A stretch of 64,000 nucleotides of DNA from Beijerinckia sp. 28-YEA-48 (lineage in GTDB: Bacteria > Pseudomonadota > Alphaproteobacteria > Rhizobiales > Beijerinckiaceae). A model generated the notes under the pieces. It made no database searches. It was not told the origin of the DNA and saw nothing but the letters and a program-made list of their open reading frames with translations. Numbering within the stretch: position 1 is the stretch's first letter; every line of letters starts with the position of its first letter. Both the position numbers and the translations under genes were made by a program. Location of the stretch: positions 3,196,001-3,260,000 of the forward strand of contig NZ_FNSI01000001.1 in the NCBI RefSeq assembly GCF_900104955.1, in the 5' to 3' direction. Below, piece by piece: positions 1 through 8,684 of the stretch.

Positions 1-755
1 CTGCCGCCGCCATCGGGCTGCTTTTTGCCAGCGGATTCACCCGGTTTCTGTCCCTCGACATGCTGGTGGAACACCGGGACATGCTGGCAGGCTTCGTCAG
101 CCGCCACTATTTTCCCTCTATAGCTCTGTTTTTCCTGGTCTTTGCCACGACCGCCGCCCTCGGCGTGCCTGGCGGCCCGGCGCTGACCATGACGGGCGGC
201 TTTCTGTTCGGCGGCCTGATCGGCGCTGGCGTCTCGCTGTGTGCCGTGAGCCTGGGCGGAACATTATTCTTTCTGTTTGCCCGCAGCTCCTTCGGCTACG
301 GCCTGACCCACCGCCCCTGGCCGCTGGTGCAGAAGCTGCGCGCGGGATTCCACGAAAACGCCGTATCTTACCTGTTGTTTCTGCGACTCACGCCTGCCTT
401 CCCGTTTTTTGTCATCAATCTGGCGATGGCCCTGACCAACATCAGACCATTCACCTTCCTCTGGGTTACGTTTGTCGGGGTTCTGCCGGCGACGCTGACC
501 TATGGTCTGGCTGGCGCCGGCATCGACGCCGTGCTGACCATGCAGAAACAGGGCTTCGCCGCCTGCCTGGCGTCGGGTCAGGCCGATTGTCGCATGCATG
601 TGGAGCCGCACCAGTTGGTCACCCCGCAAATGATCCTGGCCCTCGTCAGCCTCGGCCTCCTGGCTCTGGCGCCGATTCTCCTGCGCCGGCTGACGCAGGG
701 CCGCCAATCTGCCCGCCAGACCGTTCCGCTAGGTCGGCCGACGGATCGCTCATGA
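1..755 (+). CDS. TVP38/TMEM64 family membrane protein (5' end outside window)
   Basis: This is a polytopic inner-membrane protein of the DedA-related VTT (SNARE-associated) superfamily. The reading frame is open from the first bases of the window, with a hydrophobic stretch before the first internal ATG at 60, so the true start lies upstream. The family signature F-L-R-L-T-P-x-F-P-x-x-x-x-N is visible as LFLRLTPAFPFFVINLA, preceded by a Gly-rich segment (GVPGGPALTMTGG) and followed by further membrane helices. VTT proteins are linked to lipid scrambling or transport, but no substrate can be assigned here. The stop codon overlaps the start of the next gene (ATGA), so it is translationally coupled to a flavoprotein. 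Fusions or pairs of VTT proteins with such reductases are known in bacteria. Confidence 0.88.
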   Translation, partial: AAAIGLLFASGFTRFLSLDMLVEHRDMLAGFVSRHYFPSIALFFLVFATTAALGVPGGPALTMTGGFLFGGLIGAGVSLCAVSLGGTLFFLFARSSFGYGLTHRPWPLVQKLRAGFHENAVSYLLFLRLTPAFPFFVINLAMALTNIRPFTFLWVTFVGVLPATLTYGLAGAGIDAVLTMQKQGFAACLASGQADCRMHVEPHQLVTPQMILALVSLGLLALAPILLRRLTQGRQSARQTVPLGRPTDRS

Positions 756-2173
756 GCGAAACCCTGAAGCCCGACATCTGCATCATCGGCGCTGGGCCCG
801 GCGGATTGGCCCTGGCCATGGGCGCGGCCGCCTTTGGCGTGCCCACGGTCCTCATTGAAAAAGGGGCGATGGGCGGCACGCATCTCAATGCCGGCAGCGT
901 GGCGGCGCGGACCTTGGCGGAGACGGCGCGGGCGGCATATGTCATGCGCCGCGCCGACAAGCTCGGTCTTGCGGCCAGCGAGCCGCGCTTCGACTACGCC
1001 CAAGTGCAGGCGCGTCTGCAAACCGCGATCGCCGCCATCGCGCCATCGGTCAGCGCCGCACGGCTGCAAGCGATGAATCTGCGCGTGATCCACGGCGCGG
1101 CGCGTTTCATCTCGAGGAAAACGGTTGAAGCGGGCGATGTCCGCGTCGAAGCCCGGCGCTTCGTCATTGCCACTGGCGCCGCGCCGCTCCTGCCCCACAT
1201 CGCCGGGCTCGAATATGTCCGCGCGCTGACCAGCGAAACGATTTTCGCGCTGACGGAACTGCCTGCCCGCCTGCTCGTCATCGGCACGTCCGTGCATGGG
1301 CTGGAATTGGCGCAGGCCTATCAACGCCTCGGCAGCAAAGTCACCGTGATTGCCGAGAGTGCGCTGCTGCCCGATCTCGACACGGAGTTGCGCCAACCCC
1401 TGTTGGACGCGCTGATGCGCGAAGGCATTGTTCTGCATGCGCCCGTCGATACGATCCGGATCGATCCCGACGGGTCCGGCTTAAACGCCTCCTATCGGCA
1501 TGATGGCCACGACGAGACCTGTGCCGCAACCCATGTGCTGATCGCCGGACACCGCGCGCCCAACGTCCATGCCATCGGCCTTGAACAGGCCGGCGTTGCT
1601 TTCGACCATGACGGCATCAAGGTGAAGCAGAATCTCCGCACCAGTAACTGGCGCGTCCATGCGATCGGCGATGTCATCGGCGCGGGGTCGGCGCAGGCAG
1701 CCCAATCGCAAGCCAGCCTGCTGTTGCGCCATCTGCTGTTTCGCCAGCCCGTGTCCTTCGCCGCCGCCAGCGTGGCGCGGGTGATCCATACGGACCCGTC
1801 GGTCGCCACCGCCGGCCTGACCGAGACGGAAGCCCGCGCTCAAGACGCGAAGCTGCGCCTCTATCGCCTGCCTCTGAGCGAAGCGGACGCCGCCCACACC
1901 GGCCTGCCGGCGCCAGGACATGTCAAGGCTGTGGTTGGCGGGGATGGCCGCATCCTCGGCGCCTCGATTATCGGGCCTCAGGCCCATGAACTGATCGCAC
2001 CTTGGCAGCTCGCCGCCACGAAAAGGCTACGGATAGAGGATATGGCCGCGATGCCGGTTCCCGCCATGAGCCTGGCGGACGCCTCGCGGCGGACAGCACT
2101 GCAACATTTTTCAGCAAAGTTTCGGAGTCCGTCGGTTCAGAGCCTCATTGGGCTGCTGCGGAAATTCGGATAG
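752..2173 (+). CDS. FAD-dependent pyridine nucleotide-disulfide oxidoreductase homologue lacking redox cysteines
   Basis: A 473-residue protein with the fold of dihydrolipoamide dehydrogenase and mercuric reductase. The N-terminal FAD motif is intact (IIGAGPGGLA, about residues 11-20), and a second flavin motif is seen at AIGDVIGAG. The signature that normally reads GGTCLNVGCIPSK is GGTHLNAGSVAAR here, so His44 and Ser49 replace both redox-active cysteines. The NAD-binding glycine motif is altered (VIGTSVHGLE), and the C-terminal His-Pro-Thr-x-x-Glu base motif is replaced by VPAMSLAD. The fold is therefore kept, but disulfide chemistry cannot occur; FAD- and NAD(P)H-dependent reduction of another acceptor is possible. 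The ATG overlaps the upstream stop by 4 bp. A longer open frame extends 5' but overlaps the membrane protein gene and is not used. Confidence 0.86.
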   Translation: MSETLKPDICIIGAGPGGLALAMGAAAFGVPTVLIEKGAMGGTHLNAGSVAARTLAETARAAYVMRRADKLGLAASEPRFDYAQVQARLQTAIAAIAPSVSAARLQAMNLRVIHGAARFISRKTVEAGDVRVEARRFVIATGAAPLLPHIAGLEYVRALTSETIFALTELPARLLVIGTSVHGLELAQAYQRLGSKVTVIAESALLPDLDTELRQPLLDALMREGIVLHAPVDTIRIDPDGSGLNASYRHDGHDETCAATHVLIAGHRAPNVHAIGLEQAGVAFDHDGIKVKQNLRTSNWRVHAIGDVIGAGSAQAAQSQASLLLRHLLFRQPVSFAAASVARVIHTDPSVATAGLTETEARAQDAKLRLYRLPLSEADAAHTGLPAPGHVKAVVGGDGRILGASIIGPQAHELIAPWQLAATKRLRIEDMAAMPVPAMSLADASRRTALQHFSAKFRSPSVQSLIGLLRKFG

Positions 2174-2218
2174 AGGCGGCGCGGATACAAACCGCCGCAG
2201 ATACGGTAAAAGGGTAGT

Positions 2219-3691
2219 ATGGACGCCAAAGTTGGACCTGGCGCAGTAACAGAATCCCTGCCACTGGAAGCTCCCCTGCCCCGGGAGCGCCAGCGGGCGG
2301 TGCGGATTGGCCTGATCTCGCGCGTCCTCTTGGGCACGGTGGCGTTCATCCTCCTGGTGCAGGTCGTGGTGTTCCTGCCGTGGATGGCCACCTTCCGTAA
2401 TTATCGTCTGCGCGATCAATTGAGCGCCGCTTATATCGCCGCCCTGGTGCTCGATGCGGCGCCCGATGAAATGGTGCCCGAGCAGCTGAAGAACGATCTG
2501 CTCACCAGCGTCGGCGCCCAGTCGATCGCGCTTAAGCTCCCCTCGTCGCGCCGTCTTCTCGCCTCTTCCGACATGCCGCCGAGTGTCGACGAGCGCTACG
2601 ATCTGCGCACGGCGACGCCGATGGAATCGATGATGTCGGCGTTGCGCACGCTGTTTGGCCGTCAGGGCCGAACGATCAGCGTCGTCGGCGACGCGCCCAT
2701 GGGCGCTGAATATATCGACATCACCATCGACGAAACGGCGCTGCGCAACGTCATGTGGGCGCGGTCGATCAATGTGCTGCTGGTCTCGCTGACATTATCC
2801 GTGCTGCTGGCGGCGCTGGCGGTCGCGACCCTGCACATCTTCGTGCTGAGGCCCGTGCGCCGACTCACAGACAATCTGAAACGATACGGTGAAGATCCGG
2901 AAGACGCTTCGCGCATCATCGAGCCCTCGGGCCGCTTGCACGAGATCGGCGATGCCGAGACCGCTCTGGCCGGCATGCAAACGACGCTTGTCGACGAATT
3001 GCGGCAGAAGAAACATCTGGCGGCGCTCGGCCTCGCCGTCGCCAAGATCAATCACGATCTGCGCAACATGCTGTCGACGGCGCAATTGCTGTCGGACAGG
3101 CTGGCCTCTTCCTCCGATCCGGTGGTGCGCTCGACAGGCCCGAAGCTCATCGCCACCCTCGACCGTGCCATCAGCTATTGCCAGTCGACACTGACCTATG
3201 GACGGGCGGTGGAAAGCGCGCCGCAGTTCAGCCAGCTCGGCCTGCGCGCCCTGGTCGACGAGGCTTTCGAGGTGGTCGCGCCGCAAAGCCATCGCGTCGG
3301 GCTCGACAATGGTGTGGCCGACACTGTCAAGATCGTCGCCGACGCCGAGCAGATGCTGCGCGTTCTCCTCAACATGTGCCGCAACTCCGTCGATGCGCTC
3401 GATGCAGCGGGAACCCACGACGGCGAAGAGCCGCGGGTGAGCATCACCGCGCGGCGCGAGCCCGACAAGATCATCATCGAGATCGCCGACAATGGACCTG
3501 GCGTTCCGGCACGGGCGCGCGCGGCCATGTTCGAAGCGTTCCGTGGCTCGGCGCGCTCGGGCGGAACCGGCCTCGGCCTCGCCATCGCGGCCGAGATCGT
3601 GCACGCCCATGGCGGCGAAATCATCCTGCTGCCCCAGGACGCTGGCCCCGGCGCCACCTTCCGCATTCTGCTGCCGCCACGTGGCCTCTGA
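2219..3691 (+). CDS. HAMP-domain sensor histidine kinase
   Basis: A 490-residue membrane sensor kinase. A first transmembrane helix lies at about residues 30-55 (VLLGTVAFILLVQVVVFLPW), followed by a periplasmic domain of about 130 residues, a second helix (INVLLVSLTLSVLLAALAVA), HAMP, and a histidine-kinase core. The H box is INHDLRN with His near residue 279; the N box is LLNMCRNSVDAL; G1 is DNGPGVP; G2 is GGTGLGLAIA. A purine-rich Shine-Dalgarno (AAAGGG) precedes the ATG. It lies 45 bp after the flavoprotein gene on the same strand, so it may be co-transcribed and sense membrane or redox state. No response regulator gene is adjacent. The sensor domain is not one I recognise. Confidence 0.9.
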   Translation: MDAKVGPGAVTESLPLEAPLPRERQRAVRIGLISRVLLGTVAFILLVQVVVFLPWMATFRNYRLRDQLSAAYIAALVLDAAPDEMVPEQLKNDLLTSVGAQSIALKLPSSRRLLASSDMPPSVDERYDLRTATPMESMMSALRTLFGRQGRTISVVGDAPMGAEYIDITIDETALRNVMWARSINVLLVSLTLSVLLAALAVATLHIFVLRPVRRLTDNLKRYGEDPEDASRIIEPSGRLHEIGDAETALAGMQTTLVDELRQKKHLAALGLAVAKINHDLRNMLSTAQLLSDRLASSSDPVVRSTGPKLIATLDRAISYCQSTLTYGRAVESAPQFSQLGLRALVDEAFEVVAPQSHRVGLDNGVADTVKIVADAEQMLRVLLNMCRNSVDALDAAGTHDGEEPRVSITARREPDKIIIEIADNGPGVPARARAAMFEAFRGSARSGGTGLGLAIAAEIVHAHGGEIILLPQDAGPGATFRILLPPRGL

Positions 3692-3802
3692 GTGATCCTG
3701 CTTGATCAGCGTTCCTGAGATTGATTAGGCTGCGACCTCCCTGGAGGAAGACTGCGTGGCGCTCCGCCGCGCAGCCGACAACAAGCAAGAGCAGCCATTC
3801 TC

Positions 3803-5923
3803 ATGACAGCCGCCAAAACCGCCTCGCAACACGCCATTCAACGGCTGCTGCGGCCAAAATCCATCGCCATCGTCGGCGCATCGCCCACGCCCGGCGCGCT
3901 CGGCAACGGTGTGCTCGGTAATCTCGACCGCTTTGGCTTCACAGGCGCGATCCATCTCATCAATCCGAAGCGCGCCGAGATCAACGGCCGGCCCTGCCTG
4001 AAATCGACCCGCGACCTGCCCCAGGGCGTCGATTGCGCGGTGCTGGCGGTGCCGCAGACGGCTGTGATGGACGCGGTACAAGGCTGCATCGAGCGCGGCG
4101 TCGGCGGTGTCGTCGTCTTTGGCGCCGGTTTCGCCGAACTCAATGCCGAAGGCCGCAAGGCCCAGGAGCAACTGGCGCAGATCGTCAGCGATGCCGGCAT
4201 GGCGATCGAAGGCCCCAATTGCCTTGGCTTCATCAATTATGTCGACGGCGTGCCGATGACCTTCGCGCCGACCGACCATGTGCCCCTCGCCGGCCGTCGC
4301 GCGGTCGGCATCGTCTCGCAATCGGGCGCCATGGCGACGGTTCTGCGCACGGCGCTGCATGCCCATGAGATCGCCGTGTCTCTGTTCGTTTCGACCGGCA
4401 ACGAAGCGCTGAACGGGCTGGAGGATTTTCTCGACCTGATGATCGAGGATGAGACCACCCATGTGCTGGCGCTGGTCGCCGAGCAATTCCGCAATCCCAA
4501 GCGCTTCCTGGCGCTGATGCAGCGGGCGCGCGAACTGCACAAGCCCGTCGTCCTGCTGCATCCTGGCCGCAGCGCTGCGGCGCGCGAATCGGCGCAAACC
4601 CACACCGGCGCCATGAGCGGCGATTGGGACGTGATGCGCGCGCTGACCGAGCGCGAAGGCGTCGCCGTGGTCGAAACGCTGGAGCAACTCATCGACGTGG
4701 CGGAACTGTTCATCCGCTTTCCCACGCCGGTCACGGAAGGTCCGGCGATCATCACCGATTCCGGCGCTTATAAAGGCATGTCGCTCGACTATTGCCAGCA
4801 CATCGGCCTTGATCTGCCGCAGCCGTCGGCGACATCGCACGACAGTCTCGCCACCTTGGCGCCGGATCTCATCCACGCCACCAATCCGCTCGACCTGACG
4901 GCGCAGGCGCTGATCGATCCCCTGCTCTATCGCAAGGCGCTCGATCCGCTGCTCGCCGACGATGCGTTCGGCAGCATTGTCTATGCCAGCATCCTGTCCT
5001 CAGCCGCGACCGCTGCGCGCAAGTTCAAGCCGATCGTCGATGCGGCCAAAGAGAAGACGTTTTCAAAACCCGTCATCATCGCCATGCTGGGCGACGATGG
5101 CGATGTGCCGCGCGAAACGCTGAGCGAATTACGGGCGCTGAACATTCCCTTCTTCCGTTCGCCTGAACGCTGCCAGCGCGCGCTCGCTTTCCTGCAGCGC
5201 TATTACCGGCGCAAGCCTGTGCCGGCGGTGGCCGTGGCGCGGAAGCCCTATAAGCACAAATTGTTCTCCGGCATCATCGCCGAACATGACGCGAAGACCA
5301 TTCTCGTCGCCGAAGGCATTCCGGTGCCACCGGCCGAATTCGTCACGACGATCGAAGACGCCCAAGCCGCCGCTCGACGCATCGGCACTCCAGTGGCGCT
5401 GAAAGCGCAAGCGCGCGAACTCGCCCATAAAAGCGATGCCGGCGGCGTGATCCTAGGGCTGACGTCCGACAAGGAGATCGCTGACGGCTGGTCGCGGCTC
5501 TATTCCAATGTCGCATTGGCCAGGCCCGATCTGGTGCTCGATGGCGTCCTCGTTGAGAAAATGGCGCCGCGCGGCGTCGAACTGATCTTCGGCGCACGCA
5601 ACGACAAGGAATGGGGTCCGGTGCTGGTGATCGGCCTCGGCGGCGTCTTCACGGAAGCTCTGCATGATGTGGTGACGCTGGCGCCCGATGTCGGCGTCGA
5701 GGCAATTGCGGCTGAGCTTCGTCGCCTCAAGGGCGCGGCATTGCTCGGCCCATTCCGGGGATCGCCGGCCCGCGATGTCGAGGCGGCAGCCGCCATCGCG
5801 GCAAAACTCGGCGCCTTCATCATGGCCCACCCCGAGGTGGCCGAGGTCGATATCAATCCGGTCGTCGTCCATGCTGAGGGCGAAGGCGCCGTGGCGCTCG
5901 ATGCGTTGATCGTCGTGCAGTGA
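3803..5923 (+). CDS. NDP-forming acetate/acyl-CoA ligase family protein
   Basis: A 706-residue single-chain acyl-CoA synthetase of the ADP-forming type, which interconverts acyl-CoA, ADP and phosphate with acid, CoA and ATP. Domain order is a CoA-binding Rossmann domain (IAIVGASPTPGALGNGV, residues 16-32), two succinyl-CoA-ligase-like domains (GIVSQSGAMA; conserved motif QTHTGAMSGD near residue 270) and a C-terminal ATP-grasp domain beginning about residue 490 (VALKAQARELAHKSDAGGV). The C-terminal VDINPVVV is typical of the ATP-grasp end. The acyl substrate cannot be told from sequence. It is convergent with a TetR regulator 22 bp downstream, which may control fatty or organic acid metabolism, although convergent placement is not itself evidence of regulation. 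Confidence 0.9.
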   Translation: MTAAKTASQHAIQRLLRPKSIAIVGASPTPGALGNGVLGNLDRFGFTGAIHLINPKRAEINGRPCLKSTRDLPQGVDCAVLAVPQTAVMDAVQGCIERGVGGVVVFGAGFAELNAEGRKAQEQLAQIVSDAGMAIEGPNCLGFINYVDGVPMTFAPTDHVPLAGRRAVGIVSQSGAMATVLRTALHAHEIAVSLFVSTGNEALNGLEDFLDLMIEDETTHVLALVAEQFRNPKRFLALMQRARELHKPVVLLHPGRSAAARESAQTHTGAMSGDWDVMRALTEREGVAVVETLEQLIDVAELFIRFPTPVTEGPAIITDSGAYKGMSLDYCQHIGLDLPQPSATSHDSLATLAPDLIHATNPLDLTAQALIDPLLYRKALDPLLADDAFGSIVYASILSSAATAARKFKPIVDAAKEKTFSKPVIIAMLGDDGDVPRETLSELRALNIPFFRSPERCQRALAFLQRYYRRKPVPAVAVARKPYKHKLFSGIIAEHDAKTILVAEGIPVPPAEFVTTIEDAQAAARRIGTPVALKAQARELAHKSDAGGVILGLTSDKEIADGWSRLYSNVALARPDLVLDGVLVEKMAPRGVELIFGARNDKEWGPVLVIGLGGVFTEALHDVVTLAPDVGVEAIAAELRRLKGAALLGPFRGSPARDVEAAAAIAAKLGAFIMAHPEVAEVDINPVVVHAEGEGAVALDALIVVQ

Positions 5924-5945
5924 GGAAAGCGTCCGAACCGGGGAG

Positions 5946-6572
5946 TTAGCTCTTCGCGCGCGCTTTCGTGGTCGACTTCGCTGAGGTTTCCTCACCCCCT
6001 TCGCCAAGCAGCAGCATGCAGGTGGCTTCGACAATCCTGTCGATATAGGTGGAATCGGACGTGAGATGGCCATTGATAACAAAGCCATCAAAGGCCATCA
6101 CCGCCAAATGGGTGAAGGCGTCGGTATCGACGCCTTGGTTGCGACCCTCAGGCAAGCAATCGACCACGAGACCACGGATGCGTTCGCGCATCGCGATCAG
6201 GATCGAAGGGCGATAGCCTTCAGCAGACGTGGATACGGCAATAGCCTGGATGAAGTTGTTGAAGAAATTATTGCGCTCGCGCGGGATATCGCGCCACAGC
6301 CGCGCCAGTACATAGGTGAGGCGCTGCTTGGGATTCTTGATGCTGCGCGCTTCAAGTTCAATCTGATTGATGCGCTCGATGATCCAAGGTTCGAAAATGG
6401 CAAAGACTATGTCGAGCTTGGATGGGTAATAAGCGTAGATATTGGCGCTCGACACATGGGCGCGTTGCGCAATCTGACCCATGGATGAGCCGACATAGCC
6501 CTTTTCTTCAAACATGCGCGCCGCCGCCTCCAGAATGCGCGCGCGGACGGCTTCTTTCTTGACTTGGGCCAT
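5946..6572 (-). CDS. TetR/AcrR family transcriptional regulator
   Basis: A 208-residue one-component repressor. The N-terminal helix-turn-helix is clear (IAQRAHVSSANIYAYYPSKLDIV, about residues 28-50), preceded by the usual ARILEAAARMFEEKGY helix. The C-terminal ligand and dimerisation domain is all helical and not assignable to a ligand. The tail is Lys/Ala/Ser-rich. No convincing Shine-Dalgarno precedes the ATG. It is convergent with the acyl-CoA synthetase and lies downstream of the ABC transporter operon on the same strand, after a 180-bp gap holding perfect palindromes that could be its own operator. Confidence 0.9.
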   Translation of the reverse strand: MAQVKKEAVRARILEAAARMFEEKGYVGSSMGQIAQRAHVSSANIYAYYPSKLDIVFAIFEPWIIERINQIELEARSIKNPKQRLTYVLARLWRDIPRERNNFFNNFIQAIAVSTSAEGYRPSILIAMRERIRGLVVDCLPEGRNQGVDTDAFTHLAVMAFDGFVINGHLTSDSTYIDRIVEATCMLLLGEGGEETSAKSTTKARAKS

Positions 6573-6623
6573 TCGAAAACCAATTCATGCCAACGGAAGA
6601 CGCTGATCGCGCCTCCTGATCAA

Positions 6624-6652
6624 GCGCTATAGCGCCGGAGCACCTGCGGTGC
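6624..6652. promoter_or_regulatory. Palindromes upstream of the TetR gene (candidate operator)
   Basis: A perfect 12-bp palindrome, GCGCTATAGCGC, occupies 6624-6635. Four bases later GCACC-TGC-GGTGC (6640-6652) forms a second inverted repeat. Both lie 50-80 bp upstream of the TetR start codon, where autoregulatory TetR operators usually sit. No binding motif for this regulator is known to me, so the role is inferred from position and symmetry only. Confidence 0.35.
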
Positions 6653-6752
6653 AAAGGAAACTACCGAGATCAAGCGCTTGTCAAATCGCTCGCCCCTGGC
6701 TCCCGGCCGATTGCGGCTATCATCCGGGAAGACAGAGGCGAGCCACAACGGA

Positions 6753-7673
6753 TTATTTCAGATAGTGATCGACGTTTGAGCGATCGACCAGGGTGCTGGG
6801 CAGATTGATGTCCTTCAACGTGACCGACTTGCCGCGCGCATAGGCAACCGCCGCATCGAATGCCGCGGCACCCCAACCGGTGGGATTGAGATCATAGGTG
6901 AGGAGAAGCGAGCCGTCCTTCACGGCCTTGATCGCTGGCGGAACACCATTGAGGCCGGCGACAACTGTTTTGCCCGCGCGCCCCGCAGCGGCCACCGCTT
7001 GCACCGCGCCCAGGGCCACTTCATCATTGCCGCCATAGATCGCGGCAAGATCGGGATGGGCGCTCAGGGCATCTTCCGCCGATTTGAGGCCAGCTTCTCG
7101 GGTCAGTGCAACATCCTTGTCATAGACAATCTTGATATCGGGATAGGCGGCGATGGCGCTTTTGAAGCCGGCGGCAAGATCGCGAAAAAGCTGCGCCCCC
7201 ACGGGCCCCGCGATCACCGCGACCTTGCCCTTACGGCCGATCTCATCGCCAATACGTACGCCAACCTTGTGGCCAATCTCTTTCCAATCGAAAGTTACCT
7301 CCAGCTTCTGATAGGGGGAGTTGACGAAACGGACCAAAGAGACCACCGGAATATTGGCGCCGCCCGCCATCTGATAGGCCGGCACGACCGCGGCCGAATC
7401 GATCGGCGAAACAAGCAGCGCGTCAACGCCACGGGCAATGAGATCCTGAATGCCACTGATTTGCCGCGCGGCGTCTTCGTTGGCGGTCACGAACACCGCA
7501 TCGACGCCCATCTCCCTGGCCTTCTTCTGAATGCCGTCCTTGACGGCGATATAGAAGGGGTTGGTATCGGAAGCGAGCGAAACGCCAATCGTGACTTTGC
7601 CATCGGCGGCCCACGCCGACGCGGTGAGTGCGCCCGCCGCCAGTGCGGCCAAGACACTTCTTGCAATATTCAT
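6753..7673 (-). CDS. Ribose-type ABC transporter substrate-binding protein
   Basis: A 306-residue periplasmic binding protein of the Peripla_BP_4 (RbsB-like) family. A signal peptide is visible (MNIARSVLAALAAGALTASAWA with cleavage before ADGK). The mature start VTIGVSLASDTNPFYIAVKDGIQ and the segment DALLVSPIDSAAVVPA are typical of the sugar-binding clan. It is the last gene of a three-gene operon after the permease (24 bp) and ATPase. The ligand could be a sugar, polyol or, given the neighbouring catabolic genes, a non-sugar compound. RbsB-like proteins are often named for sugars without proof. Confidence 0.92.
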   Translation of the reverse strand: MNIARSVLAALAAGALTASAWAADGKVTIGVSLASDTNPFYIAVKDGIQKKAREMGVDAVFVTANEDAARQISGIQDLIARGVDALLVSPIDSAAVVPAYQMAGGANIPVVSLVRFVNSPYQKLEVTFDWKEIGHKVGVRIGDEIGRKGKVAVIAGPVGAQLFRDLAAGFKSAIAAYPDIKIVYDKDVALTREAGLKSAEDALSAHPDLAAIYGGNDEVALGAVQAVAAAGRAGKTVVAGLNGVPPAIKAVKDGSLLLTYDLNPTGWGAAAFDAAVAYARGKSVTLKDINLPSTLVDRSNVDHYLK

Positions 7674-7697
7674 TTTTCCCTCCCTCTGGTGAAAACA

Positions 7698-8684
7698 TCA
7701 GGCGCGACGATGGCGCAGCGTGTCGATCGCAGCGGCCATGACGATGACAATGCCGACCGCAACGCGCTGCCAGTAGGAATCGACATTGATCAGGTTGAGC
7801 GCGTTCGACAGCACGGTCATGATCAAGACGCCGACGATGCTCTTGTACAGAAAACCCTCGCCGCCCTTGAGAGAGGCGCCGCCCAGCACCACGGCGGCGA
7901 TGACAGTGAGTTCGTAGAATTCTCCGGCCGTGGGCTGGCCTGATTGGAGGCGGCTCGTGAGCAATGCCCCGCCGACACCCGCGAGCGCGCCGCACAGCGC
8001 GTAGGACGCGATCAACACGCGCGGCACCGAGACCCCAGACAAGAACGCCGCCTGACGATTATCGCCAATGGCGAAGACGCGCACGCCGAAAGGGGTGCGA
8101 TGCAGAACCCAGCTAAAAATCGCGGCCAAAACAATGGCGACCCAAGCGAGGTTGGGAATGCCCAGGTGCCGGCCGATGCCCCAGGCCAGAAAATCCGGCG
8201 GCAGACCGTCGCCGACAACGGGCGCGCCATGGGTCATGAGCAGGACGGCGCCGCGGACGAGCGTCATCGTGCCCAAGGTAGCAATGAAAGGGTTGACCTT
8301 CAGGTAAGCGATGATGAGGCCATTGACGATACCGATGAGCGCGCCCATCAGCAGCGCGGCGAATATGCCTGGCAACCAGTGACCGGTTTCCAGCATAACA
8401 AAAGCGGCGACGCAGCTCGACATCGCTGCCGTCGAACCAACCGAAAGGTCGAAGCCACCGGTGATAATGACGAATGTCATGCCGATGGCGATGATCGAGA
8501 AGATCGAAGCCTGCAGCAGGATGTTGGTGACATTGCCCGGCGTGGCAAAGCGATTGCTGAGCAAAGCGGCAATAAGGCAGGCCACGACGAGCACCAGTAC
8601 GGGCACCTGATCGAGCAGGTGAACGCGAAGGCGCATGGTCTTTGGCTGCTCCATGGTGCGGGCCGGTATATCCACCATTGTCAT
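7698..8684 (-). CDS. Ribose-type ABC transporter permease
   Basis: A 328-residue inner-membrane permease of the BPD_transp_2 family (RbsC-like). It has eight or more hydrophobic helices and the family segments TFVIITGGFDLSVGSTAAMS and AAVVLGGASLKGGEG, the latter near the cytoplasmic coupling region. It overlaps the upstream ATPase stop by 4 bp and is followed after 24 bp by the binding protein, so the three form one transporter. The C-terminus (DTLRHRRA) is cytoplasmic and short, as usual. Confidence 0.93.
   Translation of the reverse strand: MTMVDIPARTMEQPKTMRLRVHLLDQVPVLVLVVACLIAALLSNRFATPGNVTNILLQASIFSIIAIGMTFVIITGGFDLSVGSTAAMSSCVAAFVMLETGHWLPGIFAALLMGALIGIVNGLIIAYLKVNPFIATLGTMTLVRGAVLLMTHGAPVVGDGLPPDFLAWGIGRHLGIPNLAWVAIVLAAIFSWVLHRTPFGVRVFAIGDNRQAAFLSGVSVPRVLIASYALCGALAGVGGALLTSRLQSGQPTAGEFYELTVIAAVVLGGASLKGGEGFLYKSIVGVLIMTVLSNALNLINVDSYWQRVAVGIVIVMAAAIDTLRHRRA

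Noticed and set aside
3725..4876. Long open frame on the minus strand opposite the acyl-CoA synthetase gene
   Set aside because: It is a GC-skew shadow: the plus-strand protein has clear family motifs and the antisense translation has none.
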